Part shown: positions 20,701 through 32,379 of the stretch, one piece after another
Numbering within the stretch: position 1 is the stretch's first letter
How the letters are laid out: the number at the start of each line of letters is the position of its first letter
Translations under genes and position numbers: made by a program
Assembly (NCBI GenBank): GCA_016647705.1
Contig: CM028340.1
Span: 13,717,001 to 13,781,000 of the forward strand
Length of the DNA: 64,000 nt
Source: Eucommia ulmoides
Lineage: Eukaryota; Streptophyta; Magnoliopsida; Garryales; Eucommiaceae
Direction: 5' to 3'
Notes under the pieces: model-generated
Seen by the model: the letters and a program-made list of their open reading frames with translations, nothing else
Databases searched by the model: none
What the model was told of the DNA's origin: nothing

Positions 20701-22686
20701 AGTAATTGATGGTTGGCGAAGGTCCGAATTGCCCCTCGGTTGGGAAGCAGTTGATTAAAAGTATCACTGGTTTCTCTCAAGGGTCGCTACCGTGCACTTA
20801 CCTTGGGGTTCCTTTATCTCACAGTCAAGTAAAGGCCCGAGACTATGATTTTCTTCTCTCAAAAGTGGCAGCTCGTATTGAAGGTTGGAAGGCCCACTTT
20901 CTCTTTCCGGGTGGAAAACTAATACTTATTAAACACATGTTGGCCTATTTTTCCCTTCATCTGTTAGCTTTTTATCGCGTTCATAGAGGGGTTCTTTCGG
21001 AATTGGAATCTTTGATTGCTAGGTTTTTTTGGAGTTCGGTCAGTAATCCTCATCATCGTCATTGAGTAGCTTGGCGCTCTCCCTGCACTAGTAAGAAAAG
21101 CGACGACCTGGGTCTGTGTAGCCTTATGGATTTGAAGAAGGCTTTCTCTATGAAACGTCTTTGGAATCTCTTGACTGGTTCTTCCTTTTGGTGTTCTTTC
21201 ATGAAACAAAAATATACAAAAGGTCTGCCTCCTTGTTTTTGGATTGCTAATTGTAGTATTCTCGTCTCTGGAAGGACATAGTGGAGGTGAATGATGCTTT
21301 TTTGGAGAATTCTCGTTGGCTCATTGGAAATTGAGATTTGGTTCATTTCTGGCATGATAATTGGGGTCAAGGAATCCTTTCCCGAGATCTGAATATTATA
21401 GTGAATTTGAACAATGTAGCTACCATTATTGCTCTAGAGGATTAGAGGAATATTGACCTTAACAATACTGAAGTTCAGTATGTGGAGCAAGCAAAACCTT
21501 TTCTCAATAGCTTCCCGGATAGGCTTATTTGGACCCCGAGTCAAGATAGATCTTTCTCAACCATGTATGCCCGTAGAGCTATAACCGGCATGGATCAATC
21601 CCTTCCCAGTTCTCGACTCTTTGAAAGCTTCGCATTCCACTTAAAATCTTGATTTTCTCTTGGAAAATGATGAGACAGTGTGTGCCCGTTGATTCAAACA
21701 TTCAGAAGCTCAGCATCGGCCTTCCTTCTGCTTGCAGGTGTTGCGCGTCTAAAGCTTGTGAGGATTTTTTTCATCGTTTCGTTACTGGATGTATTACTAG
21801 AAATGTTTGGAAGTGTTACAATGCTTTATTCAAGGTCCTCTACATCATCCATCCTATCCAAGACCGTTTCATGTTATGGTGGCATATTTTGAAAAGTCTT
21901 TCTCAATTCTGCTCCTTGGGAAATATGGTCCCTTCCCTTATCATTTGGGAAATCTGGTCGGCGAGAAATAAAGTGTTTCATGATAATATTCCTATGGATG
22001 CAGACAGAATTTTCTTCAAGGTTCATTCGTGGCTGCGAGATCTTAATAGGAGTTTGAGCTACAAGTAGTCTTCTTCTCTGTTTGGCACTCACTTGCTTAG
22101 TTTGTTGGGCTGTGTTATTCGTCTACCCATCACTCGTGCTCCCTCCCTTTGTCTCTGGTCTCTCCCTCCTCAATGGTGTCTTCAAGTTGAACATTGACAG
22201 GCTGTTGAAATGATCCACCATGCGTGCCAGCCGTGGTGGAATCATTAGGGACCATCTTGGCCGGTTTTGTTTCACTTTCTATTCACCACTGCAAGTCACG
22301 ACCAGTTTCCTCCCTAAAACGCATAGTTTATTTCAAGGGCTTCAACATGTCATCCGGTTAAGCCTCCTTTCGCTTATTATCGAGTGTAATTCGAAGAGTT
22401 TGGTTACGGCCGTCCGAAAGAACTATCCCGACTGGTCCGTTTATCACATGTGGCTCTCTATCCAATTATGGTTTCACTCTTTTGATATTAGCTAGTATTT
22501 CCCATGTGTTTTGTGAATTTAACTATGTGGCTAATGCCTTAACTAATATTCTTGCTCCTAGCAGTATTAGTTTTCATGACAAGCATGAACTTCCGTCTTC
22601 CGTTAGTTCGTGGCTTCGTGATGATCGTAAGAGATTCCCCTATATTAGGATGTAACTCATTTTCTTTCTAATAAATTTCCTTCACG
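20701..22686 (+). pseudogene. LINE (non-LTR retrotransposon) 3' half: RT C-terminus, zf-RVT, RNase H
   Basis: 20706-21065 encodes the C-terminal RT region with 'ITGFSQGSLPCTYLGVPLSH', 'GWKAH' and 'LILIKHML'. 21649-22068 is a zf-RVT type segment ('SIGLPSACRCCASKACED' and 'LWWHILKSL'). 22200-22495 is RNase H-like ('GGIIRDHLGRF', 'IIECNSKSLVTAVRKN'), continuing in another frame to about 22655. Stops at 21064, 22066 and elsewhere break it into at least four pieces. The element ends near 22686 in 'TAATAAATTTCCTTC', and T-rich DNA follows. The 5' half is missing, the usual 5' truncation of LINEs. It lies inside the inverted-arm structure. Confidence 0.85.
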
Positions 22687-22726
22687 GTTTTTTTTTTTCT
22701 TTTCTTTTTTTTTTTAAAAATAAAAA

Positions 22727-23272
22727 TAAAAGTTATAACTCTGAAAATATCATTTTTCATAAATTATGTTTTAAAATCCTATTTCTTTTTTGAAATAATT
22801 TTTTTCAATATTTTTTAAATTAATTACATGTTATAAAATAATTATAATTTATATATAATTTTTAATTTAAAAATATTAAACAAACTTTAAAGTTATCGAT
22901 AAATATATATATATAAAATAGTGATCTTTTATTGGGAGGGGATGTGCATGGGATGGCGGAAGGGGCTGCCATGTGGGGCAACCATTTTTTTTTTCTTTTC
23001 TAAAACAGACCTTAACAAGACAAGTTTTAGAAAGAAAAAAAAATGAAAAAAAAAATAAAAAAAGTGAAACCAGCCGTGACAAGGCCGAGAAGACCCATTT
23101 GTGTAAATAAAATAAAATCAAACCCAATTTGGTGATTTTGTAACTTTTCGGACCCCAAAAGGTAAAGAACTCCCTTTTGAGGATTATTGTGTGTAAAAAA
23201 AAAAAACATGTGGGGCTATATGGTAGATTTTGTCTTTTGTTTGGATCTTTTGGTATTTTTCCCTAAATAATC
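22727..23272. mobile_element. Right arm of the long inverted-repeat pair
   Basis: Reverse complement of the 17728-18152 arm, diverged and longer by an insertion of T/A-rich sequence near 22985-23065. A shorter (TA)n run lies at 22903-22914 where the left arm has its (TA)n. The outer side contains 'CCAAAAGGTAAAGAACTCCC', matching the left arm's outer part. Confidence 0.65.
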
Positions 23273-23379
23273 TATCTGGACAGAAGTTGAAAATAATTTT
23301 ACAATCAATTAAAAAAAAAAAAAAGATATTTCGAATTTGGAAACCAAACAGACTATAGTAGTTTGCTCCTCTCGTATCA

Positions 23380-24480
23380 GGCCTCTTCGAAAAGCCCAAG
23401 GCCCATGGGCTATTCCAAGCCGGCGCGAAGCCCTTCGGGCTTAGCTGGGCCCAAGACTCAAGCCCATAGGGCTTCTAGTCGGGCTTGGGCTTTGTATATT
23501 TTAGAGAAAAGATAGCCCAAATCCCAACATTCGGACTATCAAAGGTCCGAGTCCAAAGTCTAAATCCAAAGTCCATGAAATTAAAAATAATACACGCGTC
23601 CGCCTGCCTGCACACACATATATCAAACCTAATTGATAGCAATGCAAATGATTGTCAAATATAGAGGTGTCAACTTAGTTGGAATGCATACATTTTGTAG
23701 TGACGCAATTGCTTACCCACATTTACTAATGACTATATATTGAATTTTAATGAAAATTGAAGTAATTGTTCTACTATTAATAAAAATATCATTATTCAAT
23801 TCTAAATTTATTTTTGCTAATTTTTAAAGTTTGAATAAAATACCTATTTAATTTTTAAATTATAAATAAATTTTAACAAGTAAACAAATAAAATCTTAAA
23901 TTAATTTTATTAGCCAAAATAATTTAATTTATTTTTAGGTTAATAATGTAAAAATTATAATAAATTCTTAAAATAAAATCTTTAAAATTTAAATTAAAGA
24001 GAAATATCTTTGAAAAATAAAACGTTTAAAAACTTAAAATGACAAATAGTATAATTTTGAAGTGTAAAATATGCTTAACTAAAGAAAAATATCTTTGACA
24101 AAAAAAAAATGTTTAAAAACTTAAAAGCTATTAAGGTAGGAAGTAGGGGTTTTGAAAGATTAGAAGACCAACTTAAGTAGCCTTACTGTGTGTACAATAT
24201 ATTTGACGCTTACTATTTATATTTTGACAATTGAAAATGGCTTTTAATTTTTTAAAAAAAGCCCAAAATGCAGGTTTCAAACCTGAGCTTGAGCCTAAAA
24301 TCGGAGTATCCAAAGATATGGGGATCTATTAGACAGGCTCGAGCACCCTCAATCATGACAAGTCGGCTCAACCCGACCCATTGACTAGTCAAAGCTCGAT
24401 GAGCCGTACTTAGGCTCAATCAGATTTCTTGTTTCCCTGACCGGGTTGGTCCAGCCCGGCCCGTTGTCAAGCCCTATCTG
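23380..24480. mobile_element. Segment with GGGCC/GCCCGG-rich ends, possible hAT remnant
   Basis: GC-rich blocks built from GGGCTTGGGC and AGCCCGG words occur at 23390-23490 and 24360-24475, with AT-rich sequence between. The right block ends 'GGCCCGTTGTCAAGCCCTA', like the ends of plant hAT elements (TAGGG...TTGACA in reverse). A weak partner 'TAGAGGTGTCAAC' lies at 23662. No 8-bp target duplication was found, so boundaries are uncertain. Confidence 0.35.
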
Positions 24481-25290
24481 GTATAAATCAGCCACTTTGT
24501 GCGATAATGTAAAAGTTTAGATTTGGTTTTGAGAAAACATGAAGCGTGTAGATCATGACTCAATACTATTTTGCAAAAAAATAAATAAATTATATTTCCC
24601 AGTTGATCAAATCACTATTTTACTAACATTATATACTTTTATTAATTTATTAAAATTATAAAGAGTAATTTTTTTTTTTCCCAGCCCTTTAGAGATATAC
24701 AATTTATTAGATAACCCTTTAACCTTGTTAATTAAGTTAATGGCTCAATGAGATTTTTTAGTAAATGGCCCTCTATGTTTGCCCCTATTGGAATTACCAA
24801 ATTACGTGTAATGCCATTTTTTTTATTCAACCGCCATTTTTCTGAGCTTGGGAGGTGAAAGGGCTGCATGTTCACCTTCTCCCATTAAAATAGCTTCATA
24901 TCTATCACACATCACATCAGATTTGCAAACAAAAACTAGTGAAATATTGTGCAAGATGTCCTCTATATGGTTGTATTTTTAAAATTTTTTTTGGGTACAT
25001 ATTTCACTTAAGTGGACATTTACATCTCACTCCCCAGAACACGATCCCCCCCTCTTCCCCCCCATTGCCGCTGTCCACTTACCAAAAACACCTCTACCAT
25101 TGCCCCATTAATCATGCCACTTTCTATATTGACATCTCTATATATTCCCTGCATATTCCTATTACGATATGAAACCCTAGCTATCAAGAGATTTCATCTA
25201 CATATTCCCGCTATATCCCCTTGCAATATGAAAACCTAAAAACAAGCGATTTTGAGCTCGCATCGTGGGTAGGGTTTGCGAACTCAAGGA
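24481..25290. other. Upstream region of the ULP1-MULE, no gene recognised
   Basis: AT-rich, then pyrimidine-rich from about 25025. The open frames at 24939-25239 have no recognisable domain. It probably holds the promoter side of the ULP1-like gene and the unmapped left end of its MULE. Confidence 0.4.
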
Positions 25291-25379
25291 ATGACGAAAA
25301 GTAGCGACAATGAAGGAACTCCAACCAAGAAAAAAGGTAGCAACAGTTCACAGAGTAAGCACCATCATGTATTTAATGT

Positions 25380-25925
25380 GTTGATATCCATGTATAAGTA
25401 ATTTTTTGTTAATGAGTCCCGTAAATGTATAAATTAGGGCCGTAAATGCTCTTGTAAATGTTCAATTCGTGCCGTAAATGTTCTCATAAATTATTTTATT
25501 TAGTGTTAAGAAACATTTTTAGTATGTATGTGAATACCCACTTACCTGTGTCAAATTGGAGAGAGAAAATCTTTATGGATACTTTGGTGTTAATGTTCAC
25601 GTATCATCTCGTTGGTGTTGATGTTCTCGTATCATCTCGTTGGTGTTGATGTCCACGTATAAGTAATTTTTTGTTATTGAGTCCCGTAAATGTGTAAATT
25701 AGGGTCGTAAATGTTCTTCTAACTGTTTCAATTAGTGTCGTCAATGTTCTCGTAATCATTTTATTCGGTGTTAAGAAACGTTTTTAGTATGTATGTGAAT
25801 ACCCAATTACCTATGTAAAAAATTGGAGAGAGAAAATCTTTTTGTGGATACTTTTGGTGTTGATGTTCACGTATCTATTCGTTGGTGTTGATGTTCTCAT
25901 AATCAATCTTTTTTATTAGTGAAAA
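25380..25925. repeat. Tandem duplication in intron 1 of the ULP1-like gene
   Basis: Two copies of about 265 bp share 'TATAAGTAATTTTTTGTTA', 'GAGTCCCGTAAATG', 'TTAAGAAAC-TTTTTAGTAT' and 'GAGAGAGAAAATCTTT'. 'GGTGTTGATGTTC(A/T)CGTAT' is repeated further within each copy. Confidence 0.75.
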
Positions 25926-28610
25926 TCATTTTTGTATCTTCGCAGAACTTTTTTTTTTTTTTGTTTTATTGTGTGTTGATGTTCACGTATCGGTTAATTT
26001 GCGTGTCTATTTTTATCTACGTTAATATACACGCAGTTAAAAACATTTTGTTGTTACCCCATTAAATTGTAGGTCAGCGAGTTAAAAAATAGAGAAAAAA
26101 AGAGAATACTCAACCTCGGCCAAGAGTGTTTTTATATCGGAGGAATCTAAAACAAACGTATGAATTAGTTCGAGATTGCGGATTAATAGACCAACACAAG
26201 GCGCTGTTGCGTATGACACATTTTGCCAAAATCTTCGAAATATTCTACAACAAGCAGGTGTCGCTCGAGAACATCCATAAAAATGACAATCTAATAGAAA
26301 AAATCATACTGAGTTATGTCCCAGCCCGGTCAGCATTCAGAATCGGAGGAAAATTGGTGAGGCTGACACCACTGGACATATAGTTGATTTTTGGTTTGAC
26401 AGCAGGGGATGGAGTCATTGTGCAGAATAAATACACGTAGGCTGAATCGAAATTCCTCCGCAAACTGAAGCTGACAAACCCGAGAAAGTTTAGTGTGGCC
26501 TACTTGAGGTCTTCGATGGAACAACAAGTAAAGAGTACAAGTGAGGAGAGCGTTCACGACGTCGTCTGTTTGTTGTGCTTGCATCTGTTGTTCACATGCT
26601 TCTTCATGACTACTGGACAGTAGGTGTCACAGTGGCTCGTTCGATATGTGGAAGATATTGAACGTATGAACAACTACAACTGGCCGGACGCGATTCTTAC
26701 AAACTTGGAGACGAGTCTGAAAAAATCACACACCGAACCAAGATCCGTTACGGGGTGTGTCCTCGCACTGTAGGTAAAATCCAAAATCATTCAAAGTTTC
26801 TGTTGATTATGTGAATTTTATTGGTATATGGATGTTCTTATGATTACAGTTTATCGCGTTACTATTTATTGATTACGTAAATGTTATCGGTATATGGATG
26901 TTCTTGTCATTACTGTAGATTGTCAACTTATCCCCCCCTAACTTCTTCTTTGTTTTCAGTATTGGCTTTGCGAACACACGACATTATCAATAGCCAAAGA
27001 GGGTCAAGAGTTTGCAATACCGAGAATGCAACGGTGGTGTTTGACTGCATACACCTCTTCCATCGGTTCTACACCGATCAGCCACCTATTAGATGATCAG
27101 GTAAAAAAATTTGGATCGATTTATTAACATTCTATTCTAACTATGTTTTTGTTTCGCCTTACATTTTCAATAAATGTGTTCAGGTTAAAGTTGGGGACAT
27201 CGAGGAGAGCTTGCTTGAATTGCAATCTGGCATCATACCCCCCCCGCCCCTCATGATGCTGACAAAGTTGTGAGAGAAACTCTTGCGGACTTTCGTAACG
27301 AATCTGAAGATACTATATGCAAAGAACGAAGAATTAAGAAAGGCAAGGTTATTGTTGATGAAGTTGATCCTGAAATCCAATCAATGGTTGACAGGATTTT
27401 GGACACGTCGTTGATCCCCATCATAAGCCAGACAACAATGCAATGCCAAGATCCAACGTTCAATTTGGGCGTGGACTGCAGTCAAGCGTGCAGTGGCGTC
27501 ACGCCTCCCACATTATATGACATTGCCGTTGATGACGTTTATCGTGCGTTGGATCAAATGCAGGATGAGTTTTACGTAAAGCAAATGGAAGAAAACCAGA
27601 CAATCGAAGCACTGCGAAAAATCGTTGTTAGCATGACTGTCCGTAATATTGATTTGCAAATGGAACTTAACCAATAGAAAAATCAGCATGATGCAATGAT
27701 GACTGATCTTACCATAAGATTGACGAATGTTGAATCCGAAAAGGCTCAGATGGAACTAGAAATGGGCGTTCATGCTGTCATTCAAAAACATCGTGATCTG
27801 TAGCCAGACCCTGAGAATGATGATTTGAAAAAGAGATGTGTAGAGTTGGAGATACAGTTGAAAACAACAATGGACAACAACATGATGTTGGAGAAATCCA
27901 AGAATGTAAGTGGGCGTTCATACATGCAAACAATCAAGGAACGGAATAAGCAGATTGCTGATATGCGTGTTCAAATTAAGGGGTATGCAGCATCAGCATA
28001 GCAGCAAGTTGCTGCCTCACCGATGCCAACTTTATTTGTGTTGCCGCCCACTAAGACAACACCCCCAACCATTGTCCCATGCATCAACCGAAACATCACT
28101 GAACGCCTGCACTGACTTGGTGATAGCGGTTGCGACCCCCATTTCTGTTGTTGCACCTGAAAATGCCTCTGTGGTCGTCGGGTGTGAAACATCACCGCTC
28201 CCTAAAGTGAATTCCATAATAAACAGACTAAATGTCAAGGTTAGGCATCCAACACACAAGGGTAGCGATTTCGTCTACCTTGGGCCAAAAGCAAAAGGTA
28301 AGGAAAAGGTCGCTGGAGATGTTGTAGACATTGACGAACTTCCTATTTGTGAGTACGAGGACAACATCAAACTGCCCAAACGAAATAGATGCAAAATAGC
28401 AATGATGTTAAGAGATAACGTTTGGGAAATGCTACAGATGATATACATTGAGGAAGGGATTGGGTAACATTTATTTCTACCATTCCTTTTATTATTTTTG
28501 GTGATTTTATCCAAAAAAAAAAAACCTTACTGCGTGCCAATATGATTTCAGGGCCCTGGTGTAAAGGGGGACCAAACCACCATCGACTGTGAGCCTGGGG
28601 GATGCCATAT

Positions 28611-29997
28611 TGATAGGTGTAAATTACCTATCTATTTCCAAACTGAACTTGTTAGTTTTCGAGTATGTTTAGTACGTTTTATTATGTTTTAATTCGTTTA
28701 TATTCTTTTCTCCATACAACAGGTATTTGGGTTGAAAAGAGACTAAATGGTCCTTATGCGGTCAAATCGGATCAAGAACGGTGGGAAAACAAGTAAGGAG
28801 ACAATATTATAAAATAAGCCCACCACCGCGGCGTCCAAACCACCACCACAGCAGTAAAAATGCAGAAAAGGGCCTATAGATACTGTAAACTCACCGTCGA
28901 AGCAGTGAAACAACAGAGAGTTCCTGAATTCACCGCCTTATCTACCACTGCCGCGATCTCTAAACCGATATACTCACCACCACAGCGTTGAATCCCACCG
29001 CCGCGGCGGTCCCTCTGCGGACAGTTTAAGATATTTTGAGATATTTTTGAGCATATATATATCCTCCCTTCTCATCCATTTCAAAGCTTAGACGTTTTGG
29101 GAAGTCTTGAGAGCTCTGAGACCATTCGACCAAGGGAAGATCATGTTATGAAGAAGGAGAAAGCGTTCTCGAAAAGGTTTTAGCGTCGGATCTTTGGATA
29201 AACGGCTAGTTTCCTCATTTCTCTCTTTCTCTCTTAGGTTTGGTTGAATGTTTGTGTATGTTTAGCTCATTTCTAGTTGTATATAGGGTCACAGCCATGT
29301 TTAGCTAAACATATATTGTCTAGGGCTTGATTGAATTTATGAAAACGTTGTTTATATAAAATCGATATTTTGTTAGTGGTTGTTCTTGTTTATCTGATTG
29401 TGTTTGCCGTGTTGTATTATTTATTATGCTTGTTACGATATACCGAGAATACGGGGTTTGACACTCGGGAGAGGTAACCCCGGATTCGGACTAGGGTAAA
29501 TACAACGCGACGATCCAATAACCTAGAAAAGAGTTAGAGAGTGTGCAATCAATGACGTTGGTTCACGAATCATATGACTATGTGTTCAAAAAGACGTTCG
29601 AGGAGGACCCCGACATCAATGCGAAGTCATATATTCATTCTCTTTATACTCGGAAGAGGGAGTGAGCGAGTAATAGATACAGAGATTATCGAATAGGATA
29701 AACGCGATTAATGAAATAGATTGAAACGAACACGTTTAAGTGAACGCTATTGATCCCTAGGCAATAATTCCTATAAACGTCCTACCAATATATTAGTATA
29801 ATTAGTATTGTAGTATTAGTATCTATTAATTAAATACCATTTTTATCACCTAGATAAAGTCGAGTTATGATAATCGCGATACTCAACGATATTCTCAACC
29901 AATCCCCGTGAACACGATACCCCTACTCTCCTAACCTATACTAAAACTTGACTCGTACGCTTGCAATGAAAATAGCGACGCTTAATTGAGACCACCA
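28611..29997 (+). mobile_element. Solo LTR (copy A), CATAT target duplication
   Basis: It starts TGATAGGT and ends GACCACCA (TG...CA). CATAT flanks it directly at 28606-28610 and 29998-30002. It matches the element at 51750-53069 in the opposite orientation, for example in 'GACACTCGGGAGAGGTAACC' and at the ends. The 1,387 bp contain no coding sequence or internal domain, as expected of a solo LTR. A TATATATA near 29055 supports plus-strand orientation. Removing it restores exon 5 of the ULP1-like gene in frame across GATGCCATATGCATAC, which proves it is an insertion. Confidence 0.9.
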
Positions 29998-31779
29998 CAT
30001 ATGCATACTTAAAGAGAGGCAGATGGCTGACAATGTAAGTTTTACATTTCCAATCGTTGTATAATAGCGAGGTCTTTTTAGCAAGTGTAATTTTTTTTTT
30101 GGTTTCTCTAGAGTTGATGTAATATTTACTCACCACAAACATTGATATCTACGTGCCCTCTTCCATTATTAGGAAAACGGAAGACCATATCCATTGATCT
30201 TGTACTGTGCGTTAATATTCACACACCCCAAACATTGATATCCACATACCCTTAGTCCGTAAATTACGAGAAAAGAAAAAACCATTTCCATTGATCTTTT
30301 GGACTGTGCGTTAATATTCACTCACAACCAACGCCTTTTGTTTTAAAAAAAATTCCTCGTTTTTTCTATCAGAAGTGTTCACTGTGTTGAATTAGGGTTA
30401 GCGAGGTTTTTAAGCAATTGCAAAACTTATTTGGTTGTTGAACTGAGTTAATATTCACTCACCTCAAAACATTTGATGTTCACACACTCACAGTCAATCT
30501 TTTTTTGTTTTTTCAGGTACTTGATGCTTATGGTGAATATCTGGAAAATAGGATGCACAACCTCAATCTTAAGAGAGCAGGAAAAGAGGGGGGAACTGTT
30601 TGATACATCCAAATTTGCTTTGGCACAGATATAGGTATGGACAAAAGTCCTTGTTTTATTTTTAATTTGTTCATGCATATGAGATCTAATTTTGGGTGCG
30701 CTGTTTTGTAGACAATAATCCGGGGGAAATATGAAAATCTGAAAACCCATGTCCGCAAAACAATTAGTGAAGCATTTACCTCGAATTGTAGATACATTAT
30801 TTTCTTTTTGATTTCCCATGGGATTCATGTAACCCCCAATCATTAGACTGTTTTGGTCCTCGACTTTTTTGAAAAACTGTGGAAATTTTACAATTCGCTC
30901 CTGCCACGTGATCCCACAACTAATCGCTACTACAGCGACGCGCGCATTGTGGTATGAAAAAAATACTTCTATACGCATCATTTTTTATGGTCACGTTACG
31001 TGTCTGTGTCTAAAAATAATCTCTTGACAGAAACAATTTGTGGAGGCGCATATAAATGCCAATATAATGCAAGGCTGGGGGGATGCTCAAATAGAACAAT
31101 GTGTAGACTGTCCACAGAAAAAAGGGATCGTATGTCACAATGATCTCGTTTTTTTTTTTCACAACCCCAACGCATTTGTCTCCAGTTTTGAAAAATTCTA
31201 TTGCTTTTGTGTCTTGTTTTTATCAGGACTGAATATGGTGTCTTCATGGCATCCATTATGAAGAACTATGCTGAGAATAGGGCTGTGTTGAAGAAGATAA
31301 CTGCGTGTGATACAAGAAAGATGCGAAAGACTATCCTACATAGTCTGTTGAATGATATACACAGGAGTTGGTCGTTGGACGACGCTATGATCAGAAAAGA
31401 ATCCGCAAAGGCGTTGTCATCGTGACCAACAACTTAATGAAAATCTGTCAAGATGTATCTAGTTACTTTTTTTTGTGGGAATCCAATCCGATTGAAAAAA
31501 AAGAAAAAAAAAAAAATAAAAAAAAAAAAAAATAAATAAAAATAAAAAATTGCTGATGTTAATTTTTTTGTATGATTTGACAGTTCTATGTTTAAATTTT
31601 TTTCAATATTTTTTTTGATCATATGATTTGCATCACAAAAACGACGAAAAAAATGGCGTTTATCTGTGAGTAAATATTTATGTGTATGTCACAGAGCAAT
31701 GAAACATGATGTCTTTTTGGTGTTAAATATATAGCATGCGTGTGTGAGTACCAAACGTTGTGTGTCAATGAAAATTTAC

Positions 31780-32130
31780 GCAATTTTCAAGAGACCTTAA
31801 TATGAAGTAGGTGAATATTAACCTTTTATCATTGAGTGAATATTAACCTTTTATCATTGAGTGAATATTTACTCACGATAAAATGAAATGAGTACGTTGA
31901 GTGAATATTTACTGGATTATATACATTCACAAAACGGGTAGTGATGCGGGTTGCATAGTAACTCAATTCAAATAAACAACACATGTGTCGGTTTGCCAAA
32001 AAAATTCACGAATGAGTTGATATTCACTCTTCCCCTCCCCCCCATCATCCGGTTATCCCATTTTAAATGTATGACAAAACCCCCTTACGTTGATATTCAT
32101 GATTGCGTTAATATTCAATTCGCTCATGCA
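31780..32130. repeat. GTGAATATTAAC / GTTAATATTCAC motif cluster in the MULE
   Basis: The word GTGAATATT(A/T)AC recurs at about 31811, 31831, 31861 and 31901, with its reverse complement style (TTGATATTCAC, TTAATATTCA) at 32013, 32090 and 32106. Further copies (TTAATATTCACTCAC) sit in introns at 30212, 30311 and 30448. A dispersed 12-bp word inside one element suggests protein-binding sites or remains of a tandem repeat. Confidence 0.55.
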
Positions 32131-32379
32131 AAAAAAGACTTTCACCCTGTCCTCACCCACTATTGTTCTGACTCGTCAAAAATGACGTAATACACTTCGC
32201 GAAAACAACAAAAACAAACATAACAATGAAACTACAGTGAATGTGAAACAAAATAATCTTCCATTATCAAACACTTCGGTTTAAAAAAATCTTGAAAACA
32301 TACATGTATCACCTGATTTCATACGCCATAAAATAATCCAAATAAAAAAATATTTGAATTTTTTTTTTTGATGATATGG

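Larger units (their letters stand above)
25291..31425 (+). pseudogene. ULP1-like cysteine protease gene of a MULE (nine exons), broken
   Basis: Exons (approximate): 25291-25354, 26073-26774, 26961-27099, 27183-28463, 28552-30027 (split by a solo LTR), 30517-30634, 30712-30951, 31031-31129, 31227-31425. Introns start GT and end AG. Exons 1-2 and 2-3 rejoin in frame. Exons 2-3 hold a region typical of ULP-carrying MULEs ('WPDAILTNLETSL', 'YWLCEHTTLS'). Exon 4 is coiled-coil-like. Exons 6-9 are the C48 peptidase part. The catalytic His is kept (NH), but the next Trp codon is a stop. The Asp 17 residues on is Asn ('FYNSL'). The nucleophile Cys before GVF is Tyr ('TEYGVF'). In-frame stops lie at 26090, 26381 and elsewhere, and frameshifts near 27235 and 28080. 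Active relatives cleave SUMO-like conjugates, but this copy cannot. Confidence 0.8.

Noticed and set aside
23662-24477. Complete hAT element with defined ends
   Set aside because: The left end is weak and no 8-bp duplication matches, so only a low-confidence segment was listed.
27971-28514. Minus-strand frames opposite ULP1 exon 4
   Set aside because: Shadows of the plus-strand exon, which has recognisable family sequence and splice sites.
30448-31256. Minus-strand frames of 86-177 residues
   Set aside because: They cross ULP1 exons 6-9 and their introns on the other strand and show no domain.
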